Of a DNA stretch of 57,964 nucleotides, positions 25,452 to 33,361 are shown piece after piece. Location of the stretch: the IMG/VR virus record IMGVR_UViG_3300020709_000001, positions 1-57,964 of that record. One strand, 5' to 3'. The translations under genes and the position numbers were made by a program. Under the pieces are notes generated by a model. That model did not search any database, was not told the DNA's origin, and saw only the letters and a list, made by a program, of their open reading frames with translations. The stretch is from a virus. Position 1 is the first letter of the stretch. Every line of letters begins with the position of its first letter.

Positions 25452-25480
25452 AGTCATCTAACAATTTGAAGGAGCATTGA
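25448..25480 (+). CDS. Possible 10-aa leader peptide coupled to the primase gene
   Basis: MKSSNNLKEH, start 25448 with AGAGGA seven bases upstream, stop one base before the TTG start of the primase gene. Its codons contain the primase ribosome binding site (AAGGAG at 25469-25474), a layout for translational coupling. Confidence 0.35.
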   Translation: MKSSNNLKEH

Positions 25481-25481
25481 C

Positions 25482-27521
25482 TTGGGTTTCAATGAACAAA
25501 CAATTAGACCCGAACAATTATATCAGGACTTCCTAGAATCACGTAATTTTGATCAAGATGATATTAATGCCCTCGGTCTACAATATTTAAGCGAACAAGA
25601 CACACAAACACTTCTCGGTTTTCCTGAGTTTTCGGCATCAGTAAAGATTCCGTATTTTGATATGGACGGAAACGAAACAGATTTTGTTCGCGTTCGCGTT
25701 CTGAATCCGCGCGGAAAAAGAAAGTATAGCCAACGGCAGCATTCAGGCTCTCACATTTATTTTCCTAAGAACTCGATGTGGGCAACAGCCCGAACGAATT
25801 TAGGATTGCCGCTTATTATTACAGAAGGTGAGTTTAAAGCTCACGCAATCACCAAGGCAATTCAAAAAGAAGGATTGCCGCATATCTGTTTAGCCCTTGC
25901 AGGTGTATCATCTTGGACCGACAAATCCAAGCTGCCAATACACAAAGACCTAATGGCGATCCTATACAGTAAAGGATTAGCCTCACGAGACGTGTATATT
26001 CTCTTTGATTATGACGGGAAATATGAAGACGGTGAGCCCAATGATCAGGTTGCATTGGAAGAGACTAAATTAGCAATTACACTTGCAGGTCTTGGAGCCA
26101 AAGTACATTTATGCCGCATTGGTAAGTTTAAGTCCATTAAAGGCCAGAAATATGCAATTGATGATCACCTAGAAATTGGTGGCACATTATCAGAGGTTTT
26201 AAATGATTGTATAGATCCAACCATGGTGAAGAATAGTGAGGAATACTATTTGTACACCGCTAGAACACAATGGGGAATATTTAATGGGCAATGGGTACGC
26301 TTATCTGACGGCATGCAAATGAGCAGTCAAAGAATACGCACGGAACTTGCTAATCAGTCGTGGCTTCGTCCTGGGCCAAATGGTCGAATGACTATCGCAA
26401 AATTAGCAGATGCTTATCCCGCTTGGAGCAAGCGCCTGAATCTAAAAGGATTAGGCATGTTTCCACAACACCAAGGGTTTAACATTACGCCCGACGGCTA
26501 CTATAATTTCACGAAAAACTGGAAATATGAGCCACTTGCAGGACCATGTGATCCATGGCTGCATTGGTGCAAATACTTTTTTAAAGATGCTCCAGAGTTT
26601 GAAGAGTTTTTCCATAATTGGGTTGCACAGTTTTTACAAAAACCTTGGGAAAGAAACAACACAACCATTCAGTTTATTAGTCCAAGGCAAGGCATTGGTA
26701 AAAGCTTTACTGTAGGTTGGATAGCAGAAATGATGGGAGAATTATCACTGTCATTAGGCCCTGATCGGTTATTTGAGAGGTTCAACTCATTTCTATTGAA
26801 CCGCATATTGATTATTGTAGATGAGCCAAGCACTGACAATGCAAGGCATGCAGATACAGTGAAAAACTACGTAACCAATGACTCGATTCCTATCGAGATT
26901 AAAAACCAAGATGTATTCTCAATTACAAATTACATTAACTATGCATTTACAACCAATCATGCAAAAGTGACTACAGTAAATGAAGGTGCAAGGCGGGAAG
27001 CCATTTATATTCCCCATTCATTAGACCCTATTGCATGCCATGCAATGATTCATGATGTTAAAACATGGTGTAAAGAAGAGCAAGGCTTTGAGCACATGAT
27101 GCATTTTTACACAACAAGAGATCTTTCTACATTTGATTCACGAGCACCAGCGCCAATGACCGATCATAAGCAAGAAGTAATACAAGCCAGTAAGTCGGCA
27201 TGGGCACAGTTTGCACAGGATGTTTGGGAATGGGTTGATTTAGAACTTGATGGTGTGGCAGCACTTAGTAAGAGTATGATGACCACATTAATTCGTTATT
27301 TTGACTATGAGTCAGCAAGACTCACAAGTCACAACATTAATAATTCATTTAATGAGCTTTGTTTTGTACAGCAGAATAAAGTGATTAAGAATCATGATGG
27401 ACAACCAGTAAGATGTCTTTTATTAGGTAGAACCGCAAGAGACTTAAATGTGAACTATAAAGACGTATTAGACAAAACCAACCTTGCAATCGAGAAATTA
27501 ATTCAGAGAACAAATTTTTAA
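25482..27521 (+). CDS. Primase-helicase (TOPRIM-type primase, SF3-like helicase)
   Basis: 679 aa from a TTG at 25482 with AAGGAG seven bases upstream; no nearby ATG is in frame. N-terminal half: TOPRIM-like acidic sites ITEGEFKAH (about residue 113) and YILFDYDGK (about 170), as in DUF3854-type phage primases. C-terminal half: Walker A SPRQGIGKS (about 400), Walker B IIVDEPS (about 444), then NYINYAFTTNHAKV, as in DUF5906/D5-like helicases. It would prime and unwind DNA at the phage fork, partnering the polymerase at 33362. Confidence 0.85.
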   Translation: MGFNEQTIRPEQLYQDFLESRNFDQDDINALGLQYLSEQDTQTLLGFPEFSASVKIPYFDMDGNETDFVRVRVLNPRGKRKYSQRQHSGSHIYFPKNSMWATARTNLGLPLIITEGEFKAHAITKAIQKEGLPHICLALAGVSSWTDKSKLPIHKDLMAILYSKGLASRDVYILFDYDGKYEDGEPNDQVALEETKLAITLAGLGAKVHLCRIGKFKSIKGQKYAIDDHLEIGGTLSEVLNDCIDPTMVKNSEEYYLYTARTQWGIFNGQWVRLSDGMQMSSQRIRTELANQSWLRPGPNGRMTIAKLADAYPAWSKRLNLKGLGMFPQHQGFNITPDGYYNFTKNWKYEPLAGPCDPWLHWCKYFFKDAPEFEEFFHNWVAQFLQKPWERNNTTIQFISPRQGIGKSFTVGWIAEMMGELSLSLGPDRLFERFNSFLLNRILIIVDEPSTDNARHADTVKNYVTNDSIPIEIKNQDVFSITNYINYAFTTNHAKVTTVNEGARREAIYIPHSLDPIACHAMIHDVKTWCKEEQGFEHMMHFYTTRDLSTFDSRAPAPMTDHKQEVIQASKSAWAQFAQDVWEWVDLELDGVAALSKSMMTTLIRYFDYESARLTSHNINNSFNELCFVQQNKVIKNHDGQPVRCLLLGRTARDLNVNYKDVLDKTNLAIEKLIQRTNF

Positions 27522-27525
27522 TTTA

Positions 27526-27567
27526 TTTCATATGATGATATTCAAAAGTACAATTATGTGGTATAAT
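27526..27567 (+). promoter_or_regulatory. Early promoter with 16-bp upstream box
   Basis: TTTCATATGATGATAT (27526-27541), 20-nt gap, extended -10 TGGTATAAT (hexamer 27562-27567). The box differs by one base from the one at 20807-20822. It starts the transcript of the DUF932 gene after a 68-nt leader ending in AAGGAG. Confidence 0.7.
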
Positions 27568-27635
27568 GTACTTGTAGTTAGTAATACAGGTTGTAAGTTT
27601 AATTCGTAATTCTTAACTTTAATAAGGAGCTTTAT

Positions 27636-28577
27636 ATGGCACATATGATAGCCAAAACAATCGACGGCAAGGATGCTATTGCCTATGTCGGTGAAACACC
27701 ATGGCATGGTCTTGGTCAACAATTAACCGCTGATGCACCTATCGATACTTGGGCAAAAGAAAGCGGTCTTGATTTTCAATTATTAACCACACCTATTTTA
27801 TTTCAACCTACTGCAGATAGAATTAACCATGTTTATAACGGTAAGACAGTAATCTATCGTAAAGACACAACAGAAGCCTTAGGTATTGTGTCCAACCGTT
27901 ACAAAATTGTACAACCTATTGAGGTCCTACATTTCTTTAAAGAAATTATTGGCCCTGTTGCACAACTTGAAACAGCTGGTGTATTACGCAACGGTGCACA
28001 TTATTGGGCACTCGCTAAAATGGAAGGTGAATTTAACCTTGCAGGCGATAAAGTAATGCAGTATTTGTTATTAGCTTCATCAGCCGATGGTTCATTGGCA
28101 ACACAAGCAAGATTGACTACGGTCCGTGTGGTATGCAACAATACAATGCAAATTGCACAAAATCAAGGTCAAGCAGTTAAAGTTAGACATAATTCCATCT
28201 TTGATCCTTCTGATGTGCTTAAGAAATTAGGTGAAATTAATGCTGGCTTTAAGGCATTTCAAACAACTGCCGAAACATTAGCACGGATTAAGTTGGACTC
28301 CGCAAAAGCCAAACAAATCTTTGTCAATGTATTAGGTGGTACCGAGGACAAACCAAGCCGCCAAGCATTACGTGCCTTGGATTTGTTTGAAGGTCGTGGT
28401 ATTGGCAGTGATCTGGAATCAGCAAATGGTACTGCATGGGGTGCATTAAATGCGGTTACACAATTAGTTGATTGGGAAAATGCTAGAACCGATGATGCAC
28501 GTATCCGTAGTGCATGGTTTGGTTATGGTGCAACACTTAAGCAAAAGGCATTGGATAACTTATTGCTAGCTGCTTAA
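27636..28577 (+). CDS. DUF932 family protein
   Basis: 313 aa. The start region (AYVGETPWHGLGQQL near residues 18-32), then VIYRKDTTEALGIVSNRYK and RLTTVRVVCNNTMQ, is the recognised DUF932 pattern (phage/plasmid-like TIGR03299). The length is typical. It has its own promoter and a strong terminator right after, so it is a one-gene unit and probably highly expressed. The molecular function is not known; DNA metabolism is often suggested. Confidence 0.85.
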   Translation: MAHMIAKTIDGKDAIAYVGETPWHGLGQQLTADAPIDTWAKESGLDFQLLTTPILFQPTADRINHVYNGKTVIYRKDTTEALGIVSNRYKIVQPIEVLHFFKEIIGPVAQLETAGVLRNGAHYWALAKMEGEFNLAGDKVMQYLLLASSADGSLATQARLTTVRVVCNNTMQIAQNQGQAVKVRHNSIFDPSDVLKKLGEINAGFKAFQTTAETLARIKLDSAKAKQIFVNVLGGTEDKPSRQALRALDLFEGRGIGSDLESANGTAWGALNAVTQLVDWENARTDDARIRSAWFGYGATLKQKALDNLLLAA

Positions 28578-28583
28578 TATGGT

Positions 28584-28613
28584 GGGGTATAGCTAAACAC
28601 TATGCCCCTTTTT
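28584..28613 (+). terminator. Rho-independent terminator after the DUF932 gene
   Basis: GGGGTATAG (28584-28592) pairs with CTATGCCCC (28600-28608) with one G-U pair, loop of seven, then TTTTT (28609-28613). Confidence 0.85.
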
Positions 28614-28634
28614 GTTTATATGAAAGGAAACAGA

Positions 28635-28742
28635 ATGTTTTTAGATAAATACAACATTCCACAATGGTTAGAAGTTATAGCTTTGGCTGTAACAGGAATT
28701 GTACTAGGTTGCATGTTTGCTTATGGGATACTTGACCTATGA
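28635..28742 (+). CDS. Small single-span membrane protein
   Basis: 35 aa (MFLDKYNIPQWLEVIALAVT...), one hydrophobic segment from about residue 12 to 33. AAGGAAA lies seven bases before the ATG, and the stop overlaps the next start (ATGA). Function unknown. Confidence 0.55.
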   Translation: MFLDKYNIPQWLEVIALAVTGIVLGCMFAYGILDL

Positions 28743-29026
28743 GAACACCTTTAGCATGGCATCAAAAACGTCAACAGGCAGAAATGTCACATGTTGCAGA
28801 AATAGTTCTTGATTTAATTCGAGAACAAGGGCCGATTAAGATCACAGACTTAGCTACAGCAGCTGAAAAAGAACGAATCGGTTCTAGAGCTCACATTTAC
28901 ATGAACCTAACTTGGCTTCGAAACAATGATTATGTGAAGGTTGAAAACCCGAATAATAATCTACGAATTAAAGAGTTGTCGGTCTCTGATAAAGGTACGC
29001 AATATTTAGAGTCGGACAATGGTTGA
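28739..29026 (+). CDS. Winged-helix DNA-binding protein
   Basis: 95 aa. HVAEIVLDLIREQGPIKITD, then an HTH-like stretch to MNLTWLRNNDYVKVE and a wing-like LRIKELSVSDKG. The layout matches small winged-helix regulators. It sits between a membrane peptide and the phosphoribosyltransferase gene and overlaps both. Confidence 0.6.
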   Translation: MRTPLAWHQKRQQAEMSHVAEIVLDLIREQGPIKITDLATAAEKERIGSRAHIYMNLTWLRNNDYVKVENPNNNLRIKELSVSDKGTQYLESDNG

Positions 29027-29453
29027 TTTTTCAACTATAGAATACACGTATTGGGAGCCCGGAATGAAGAAAGAAAAAGTCTTTATTGATTGGTCTACAA
29101 TCGAATTTTTAGTTGATCAACTAACCACGCAAATTCGTAAAAGTGGTAAGCAATATGATGCAGTTGTTGGTGTCCTTAGAGGTGGATTGGTGCCTGCAGT
29201 AATGCTTAGTCATCGGTTAAAGTTGCCTATGTATGTAGTTTGGCCTGATTCACAATTAGGCGACGGTTTACCTAATTTATTATTTGTTGATGAAATTTAT
29301 GATACAGGTAAAACCATAAACCGTTTGCAAGCATGTCACCCATCTGCGGATTTTGCAGTGTTATATCATAATAGTGACTTACCGCCTTTAAAGTTTTACG
29401 GCACAAAACAATTATTAAACAAATGGTTGGTCTTTCCTTGGGAGATAGAATGA
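29019..29453 (+). CDS. Phosphoribosyltransferase
   Basis: 144 aa. YDAVVGVLRGGLVPAVMLSH (about residues 47-66) is the substrate loop, and LLFVDEIYDTGKT (about 87-99) is the PRPP-binding motif of type I phosphoribosyltransferases. The substrate base cannot be read from sequence; guanine or hypoxanthine type is most common for this short form. It fits the other nucleotide salvage genes in this operon. Confidence 0.8.
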   Translation: MVDFSTIEYTYWEPGMKKEKVFIDWSTIEFLVDQLTTQIRKSGKQYDAVVGVLRGGLVPAVMLSHRLKLPMYVVWPDSQLGDGLPNLLFVDEIYDTGKTINRLQACHPSADFAVLYHNSDLPPLKFYGTKQLLNKWLVFPWEIE

Positions 29454-29641
29454 CTTCATTCACTACAGAAGATCGTGAAAATGTAGCAAAAACACGTTAT
29501 TGCTCATCATGTATTTCTTATCAACCTGCAGAAACAGGACAAGTTATACAAACAGCAAACAAGCATATTAAACGTTGGCAATGTGCTAATTGCACAAATA
29601 AAGTTAGCGCACAGCAATTAAAAACAAAGAAAGACAGATAA
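29450..29641 (+). CDS. Small zinc-ribbon-like protein
   Basis: 63 aa from the ATG at 29450 (ATGA overlap). YCSSC and WQCANC form a four-cysteine zinc-ribbon site; the C-terminus is basic. Could bind nucleic acid; function unknown. Confidence 0.6.
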   Translation: MTSFTTEDRENVAKTRYCSSCISYQPAETGQVIQTANKHIKRWQCANCTNKVSAQQLKTKKDR

Positions 29642-29865
29642 TGAGTGTTATTTTGTACAATAAGCAAAAATGGGAAATTGCTTATGAGGATTGGGAAAGG
29701 CTACTTAAAACTGCAAAAGCCGAAGAACTTTTATTAGACCCGAAAGCAATATGGGATGAGGCATGGAGGCATGCATTCATGATCTCACTTAGCATTGTAC
29801 ATAAGCATGATGTGGCCAATAATACAAAGCCAATACAGGATGACCTGTTAAAGGAGCTAAAATGA
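29641..29865 (+). CDS. Small early protein, unknown function
   Basis: 74 aa, helical, with WDEAWRHAFMISLSIVH. Overlaps neighbours by one and four nt. No recognised domain. Confidence 0.5.
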   Translation: MSVILYNKQKWEIAYEDWERLLKTAKAEELLLDPKAIWDEAWRHAFMISLSIVHKHDVANNTKPIQDDLLKELK

Positions 29866-30338
29866 CTGCAAATGAACTAGCTGATGTATTGGAAAACGAT
29901 GACAGGCTTTGGTTTGTTAATGAAGATTTAATGGTTAAAACCTGTGCCATGCTCCGCCAGCAACAAGCTGAAATAGAAGAATTGAAGTTAGCTAGGTTGG
30001 CTGATTTAGATGTTATCTTAAAACAGAGAGCTGAAATAGAGTTATTGTTTAAAGAAATACCTGAATTTGAAAAAGTCTTTAGCAATGAACCAGTAGCGTA
30101 TGGAAAGTATTTAGAAGAACATGATTATTGGGTAACGGCAAGCGGTATTATTCCAAACCCAAAAGAAGGTTATGTTCCACTCTACACCCATCCAGCAAAG
30201 ACACTAACACCATTAACCGATGACGAATGTGAAGCAATCATCAATCGCCACGATTGGTTTTCAAAGTCTTGGCGTGAAATGGCAAAAGAAATCCATGATG
30301 CAATACTAAGAAAGGCACAAGAGAAATGCACCAAATAA
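29862..30338 (+). CDS. Protein with EPVAY / PLYTHPAKTLT module
   Basis: 158 aa. N-terminal helical coiled-coil part (to about residue 70), then SNEPVAYGKYLEE, VPLYTHPAKTLTPL and a C-terminal ILRKAQEK. The EPVAW...PLYT motif pair is widespread in phage accessory proteins of Ea22/ead type. Unlike its relatives at 39435 and 40055, the KAQEK end reads through four more codons because ATGA is ATGC here. Confidence 0.6.
   Translation: MTANELADVLENDDRLWFVNEDLMVKTCAMLRQQQAEIEELKLARLADLDVILKQRAEIELLFKEIPEFEKVFSNEPVAYGKYLEEHDYWVTASGIIPNPKEGYVPLYTHPAKTLTPLTDDECEAIINRHDWFSKSWREMAKEIHDAILRKAQEKCTK
30311..30329 (+). repeat. Junction repeat AAAGGCACAAGAGAAATG, copy 1
   Basis: Encodes the KAQEK end of one gene and the ATG of the next. 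Other copies begin at 30484 (one mismatch), 39698, 39813, 40040, 40294, 40506 and 40618. Confidence 0.85.
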
Positions 30339-30502
30339 CTTGTAAAAATTGCAATAAAAACTTTGATGGAATCATGGGTGCTTGTGGTGGAAGTAATACT
30401 TGCACAATCTATAGATGCACCCATTGTCATCATGAGGAAATTGTTGAGCGAGAACCTATTGATTGGTCAAAAGCATTGGTTGAAAAGGCGCAAGAGAAAT
30501 GA
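30326..30502 (+). CDS. Small zinc-ribbon protein ending in KAQEK
   Basis: 58 aa (MHQITCKNCNKNFDG...). Cys 6, 9, 31 and 34 (CKNC, CTHC) form a zinc-ribbon, with two further cysteines between. It ends in LVEKAQEK, encoded by a junction repeat. The start lies inside the upstream junction repeat. Function unknown. Confidence 0.6.
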   Translation: MHQITCKNCNKNFDGIMGACGGSNTCTIYRCTHCHHEEIVEREPIDWSKALVEKAQEK

Positions 30503-30888
30503 ATCAAGACATATTTCAAAAAGTCCGAGAGTTTAGAACAAAATTAAAACTCCCAGTTTCTAATAAAGCTCAGCTTTTAGACCCTGTTGATATTAGCTTT
30601 TATGCCCGCTTTTTAATGGAAGAACTTAGTGAATTGATGAAAGCACATGAAAAAAATAACTTGGTTGATGCTGCTGATGCTATTGCTGATTTGGCCTATG
30701 TCACAATGGGTTGTGCTCATCATATGGGGATTAACCTACCTAAAATTCTAAATATTGTGCATGAAGCCAATATGAAGAAAGAACCCGGAACTACAAGCCG
30801 CGGTTATATACAAGATGCAGTTAAGCCTGAAGGATGGACAGGCCCTGAAGACATGATTGCATTAGAGCTGTTAAACCAGTGTAGATAG
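30499..30888 (+). CDS. MazG-like NTP pyrophosphohydrolase
   Basis: 129 aa. EELSELMKAHEK (Glu 41, 42, 45) and DAADAIADLAYVTMG (Asp 57, 60, 64) form the magnesium-binding helices of the MazG/HisE all-alpha pyrophosphatase fold. Phage members hydrolyse dNTPs or related nucleotides. It starts within a junction repeat (ATGA overlap). Confidence 0.8.
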   Translation: MNQDIFQKVREFRTKLKLPVSNKAQLLDPVDISFYARFLMEELSELMKAHEKNNLVDAADAIADLAYVTMGCAHHMGINLPKILNIVHEANMKKEPGTTSRGYIQDAVKPEGWTGPEDMIALELLNQCR

Positions 30889-30897
30889 GAGAAAACA

Positions 30898-31107
30898 ATG
30901 AATAATGCATATATTTGGACAGCTGCAGGTACTGACATTACAATCCGTTGGCGTGCAAAGTATGGTTGGGTTCCACCATCAGAGCTGCAAGAATACAAAG
31001 ACAAATGGAAGTTTTTCCAAAACTTACCTTTGCGTAATTTAGATGATGCAGCCAAAGAACAATACGAACAAGTGCTTCGTAAAGCAAAAGTCATGCGCAT
31101 CAAATGA
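30898..31107 (+). CDS. Small conserved early protein
   Basis: 69 aa. TIRWRAKYGWVPPSELQEYK followed by a helical FQNLPLRNLDDAAKEQYEQV. AGGAG precedes the ATG. The stop overlaps the next start. Function unknown. Confidence 0.55.
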   Translation: MNNAYIWTAAGTDITIRWRAKYGWVPPSELQEYKDKWKFFQNLPLRNLDDAAKEQYEQVLRKAKVMRIK

Positions 31108-31256
31108 TATTTCGTGAACTTAAACCTCGTAAATCAAGAACTAAAATGTCAGTACGTAGAAGATTTTCTCGTACTGATAAGTTTAATCGATACCATTTTT
31201 ATAAAACACTAATTAACTGGGGTCGTATTGCACCTAGAAGATGGTGGAAAAAATAA
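31104..31256 (+). CDS. Small very basic protein
   Basis: 50 aa with about a third Lys/Arg (MIFRELKPRKSRTKMSVRRR..., ending RRWWKK). The start overlaps the previous stop (ATGA). The composition suggests nucleic-acid binding. Function unknown. Confidence 0.5.
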   Translation: MIFRELKPRKSRTKMSVRRRFSRTDKFNRYHFYKTLINWGRIAPRRWWKK

Positions 31257-31293
31257 TGTTTACTATTTATCAAAGTATGGTATAATGTAAACA
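31257..31293 (+). promoter_or_regulatory. Promoter flanked by TGTTTAC inverted repeat
   Basis: -35 TTTACT (31259-31264), 16-nt spacer, extended -10 TGGTATAAT (hexamer 31281-31286). TGTTTAC (31257-31263) and GTAAACA (31287-31293) flank it as inverted halves, and the same halves form a 20-bp palindrome at 38237-38256. It drives the group from 31327. Confidence 0.65.
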
Positions 31294-31326
31294 CTTAATT
31301 CAAAACACTAAATACAAGGATACTAA

Positions 31327-31809
31327 ATGAATATTTTCTTTTTGCATTCCAATGCTAAAATGGCTGCTATATTCCACTGTGATAAACATGTGGTTAAGAT
31401 GATTATAGAGTCAGCACAGCTCTTAGCCACTGCTCATCACGAACACGGCCATCCAGTTTCGTATAAACCAACACATAAGAATCATCCATCGGCCGTATGG
31501 ACTAGAGAATCTAAGCTTCATTACAACTATGTCTATGACCTAGCTATTGCATTGTGTAAAGAATACACAAAACGTTACGGTAAGACACATGCAACAGAAC
31601 ACATACTTAAAAAAGAGTTATCAGTTGCACCTCCTTCTCTTACATTTAGTGGTTGGAAAAACCCACCACAATGCATGCCAGATGAATGTAAAACAAATGA
31701 TACGGTCCAAGCATACCGCCAATATTATCGCTATAAGAAAAATATTATGGTTATGAAATGGAATAAAGATAAAGCTTATGCACCTGATTGGATGAGGCAC
31801 CATGCTTAA
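31327..31809 (+). CDS. Conserved phage protein with CDKHVVKM motif
   Basis: 160 aa. The start (MNIFFLHSNAKMAAIFHCDK), then HVVKMIIESAQLL, HKNHPSAVWTRES and CKEYTKRYGKTH, and a late MPDECK...AYRQYY are the conserved blocks of a common phage family. Several invariant His, Cys, Asp and Glu residues suggest an enzyme or metal site. I do not know an established function. Confidence 0.7.
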   Translation: MNIFFLHSNAKMAAIFHCDKHVVKMIIESAQLLATAHHEHGHPVSYKPTHKNHPSAVWTRESKLHYNYVYDLAIALCKEYTKRYGKTHATEHILKKELSVAPPSLTFSGWKNPPQCMPDECKTNDTVQAYRQYYRYKKNIMVMKWNKDKAYAPDWMRHHA

Positions 31810-32245
31810 TAAAAATAAATGGGATTTAAGGTATTTGGAAATGGCTAAATTGGTATCCACATGGTCCAAAGATCCATCAACCAAATGTGGTGCGGTTATT
31901 GTGGATCCAAATAACCATATTGTTAGTGTTGGCTTTAATGGTTTTCCTGTATATGTTGATGATAAACCTGAACGCTTACATGACCGTGAACTAAAGTATG
32001 CAATGACAATTCATGCCGAGAGAAATGCAATTATCTTTGCTCATCAAAACTTATATGGTTGCACAATGTACACATACCCGATGCAAGCTTGTAGTGAATG
32101 TGCTGCAATGATGATACAATCAGGAATAACTAGACATGTAAGCTTTAATAAAAGGCCTGAAAGGTGGAATAAATCATTTCAAATAGCAAGCGACATGTTT
32201 AAAGAAGCATTTGTAGAAATAAAACTTTATGAGGAAAACCAATGA
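31802..32245 (+). CDS. dCMP deaminase
   Basis: 147 aa. Zinc site: His71 and catalytic Glu73 in IHAERNAI, Cys97 and Cys100 in PMQACSECAAMM. The N-terminal DPSTKCGAVIVDP is also typical. It converts dCMP to dUMP, the substrate for thymidylate synthesis, which links it to the ThyX-like gene at 40907. Overlaps the genes on both sides. Confidence 0.9.
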   Translation: MLNKNKWDLRYLEMAKLVSTWSKDPSTKCGAVIVDPNNHIVSVGFNGFPVYVDDKPERLHDRELKYAMTIHAERNAIIFAHQNLYGCTMYTYPMQACSECAAMMIQSGITRHVSFNKRPERWNKSFQIASDMFKEAFVEIKLYEENQ

Positions 32246-32616
32246 ATTTATCAGAGCTAATTAACCAATTAGTAGAAGTAAAGCAACAAAGAGCTGATCT
32301 TGCACTACAAGATAGTGATTTATCTAAACAAGCGGCACAATTAGAAGCAGATATTATGCATGCCATGTCAGAGGCAGGTACAACCAAGGCTGCATCAGAA
32401 GCTGGTCATTCTGTTACTATGTCTAAAAAGACTGTACCCGTTATTACGGATTGGGAATCCTTTTATGAATATGTTTCCCAAACCAAAAGCTTTGATTTAC
32501 TCCATAAACGTTTAAGCTCTACTGCGTTTAAGGATCGAATCGAACAAGGTGAACAAATCCCCGGTTCATCGGCTACTGAATTATGGGGAATTAACTTAAC
32601 TAAGTCACGTAAATAA
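32242..32616 (+). CDS. Coiled-coil protein ahead of the ssDNA-binding candidate
   Basis: 124 aa. Residues 1-45 form a coiled coil (ELINQLVEVKQQRADLALQD), followed by a small C-terminal domain with WESFYEYVSQ and PGSSATELWGINLTKS. Proteins of this layout commonly lie beside SSB-like genes in podovirus replication modules. ATGA overlap with the deaminase gene. Function unknown. Confidence 0.55.
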   Translation: MNLSELINQLVEVKQQRADLALQDSDLSKQAAQLEADIMHAMSEAGTTKAASEAGHSVTMSKKTVPVITDWESFYEYVSQTKSFDLLHKRLSSTAFKDRIEQGEQIPGSSATELWGINLTKSRK

Positions 32617-32625
32617 GGAACTAAA

Positions 32626-33360
32626 ATGGCTAAAAACGAAATTGTAACTTTTGAATCCGAACTTGCTAAATTAGCAGAACAAAGTATTGCAGCAGAAAAA
32701 AGCTCTGCAGGTGTTTCATTCATTACAACCAGCGGTGGCACACTAAAGTATCGTGATAACCCTATTGCAAAGAATGAATTGGAAGTCGTTGTATTGGCAT
32801 CCCCAATCGAGCGTTTGTACTATACATCACGTTATGATCCAACCAATAATGCACCTCCTACATGTTTTGCTCTAGGCTCTACATTAACAGGACTAAAACC
32901 AAGTCATTTATCGGATACTCCACAATCAGAACTATGTGAAACATGCCCTAAAAATCAATGGGGTAGTGCTTCAAATGGCGGTAAAGGAAAGGCTTGTAGT
33001 GAAAAGCGTCGTTTATTCCTAATGACAGCTGATTCTATTGCAACACCAGAAGCAGTAAATATGAGTGAAGTGGCAGCTCTTCGTATTCCAGTAACTAGTG
33101 TTAAAGGCTTTGCAACATATGTTCAAACGGTGGCATCAACAGTTAAACGACCATTGGCAGGAGTTGTTACTAAGATTGCATTGGTACCTGATCCTAAAAC
33201 ACAATTTAAGATTCAGTTCACCTTTGTTAAAGCCATTGAGTCTATTGACATTGTTAAAGCTTTATTGGCAAGAGGTGAGAAAGAAGTAGCCAATGCTATC
33301 AATTCACCAGATGTAGAAGGTGAACCAGAAGCGCCTGCATTAACATCATCAAAGTATTAA
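32626..33360 (+). CDS. Candidate single-stranded DNA-binding protein
   Basis: 244 aa. Beta-rich centre, a cysteine cluster (CETCPKNQWGS, later KACSEKRRLFLM), and an acidic flexible tail ending PDVEGEPEAPALTSSKY, the kind of tail that phage SSBs use to bind partners. It lies immediately upstream of the polymerase (one base between stop and next ATG). Identification is by context and layout. Confidence 0.5.
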   Translation: MAKNEIVTFESELAKLAEQSIAAEKSSAGVSFITTSGGTLKYRDNPIAKNELEVVVLASPIERLYYTSRYDPTNNAPPTCFALGSTLTGLKPSHLSDTPQSELCETCPKNQWGSASNGGKGKACSEKRRLFLMTADSIATPEAVNMSEVAALRIPVTSVKGFATYVQTVASTVKRPLAGVVTKIALVPDPKTQFKIQFTFVKAIESIDIVKALLARGEKEVANAINSPDVEGEPEAPALTSSKY

Positions 33361-33361
33361 G

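Noticed and set aside
31104-31326. Possible tRNA or structured RNA in the gap before 31327
   Set aside because: The first 153 bases encode a basic 50-aa protein with an ATGA-coupled start and the rest is a promoter and leader; no cloverleaf can be drawn.
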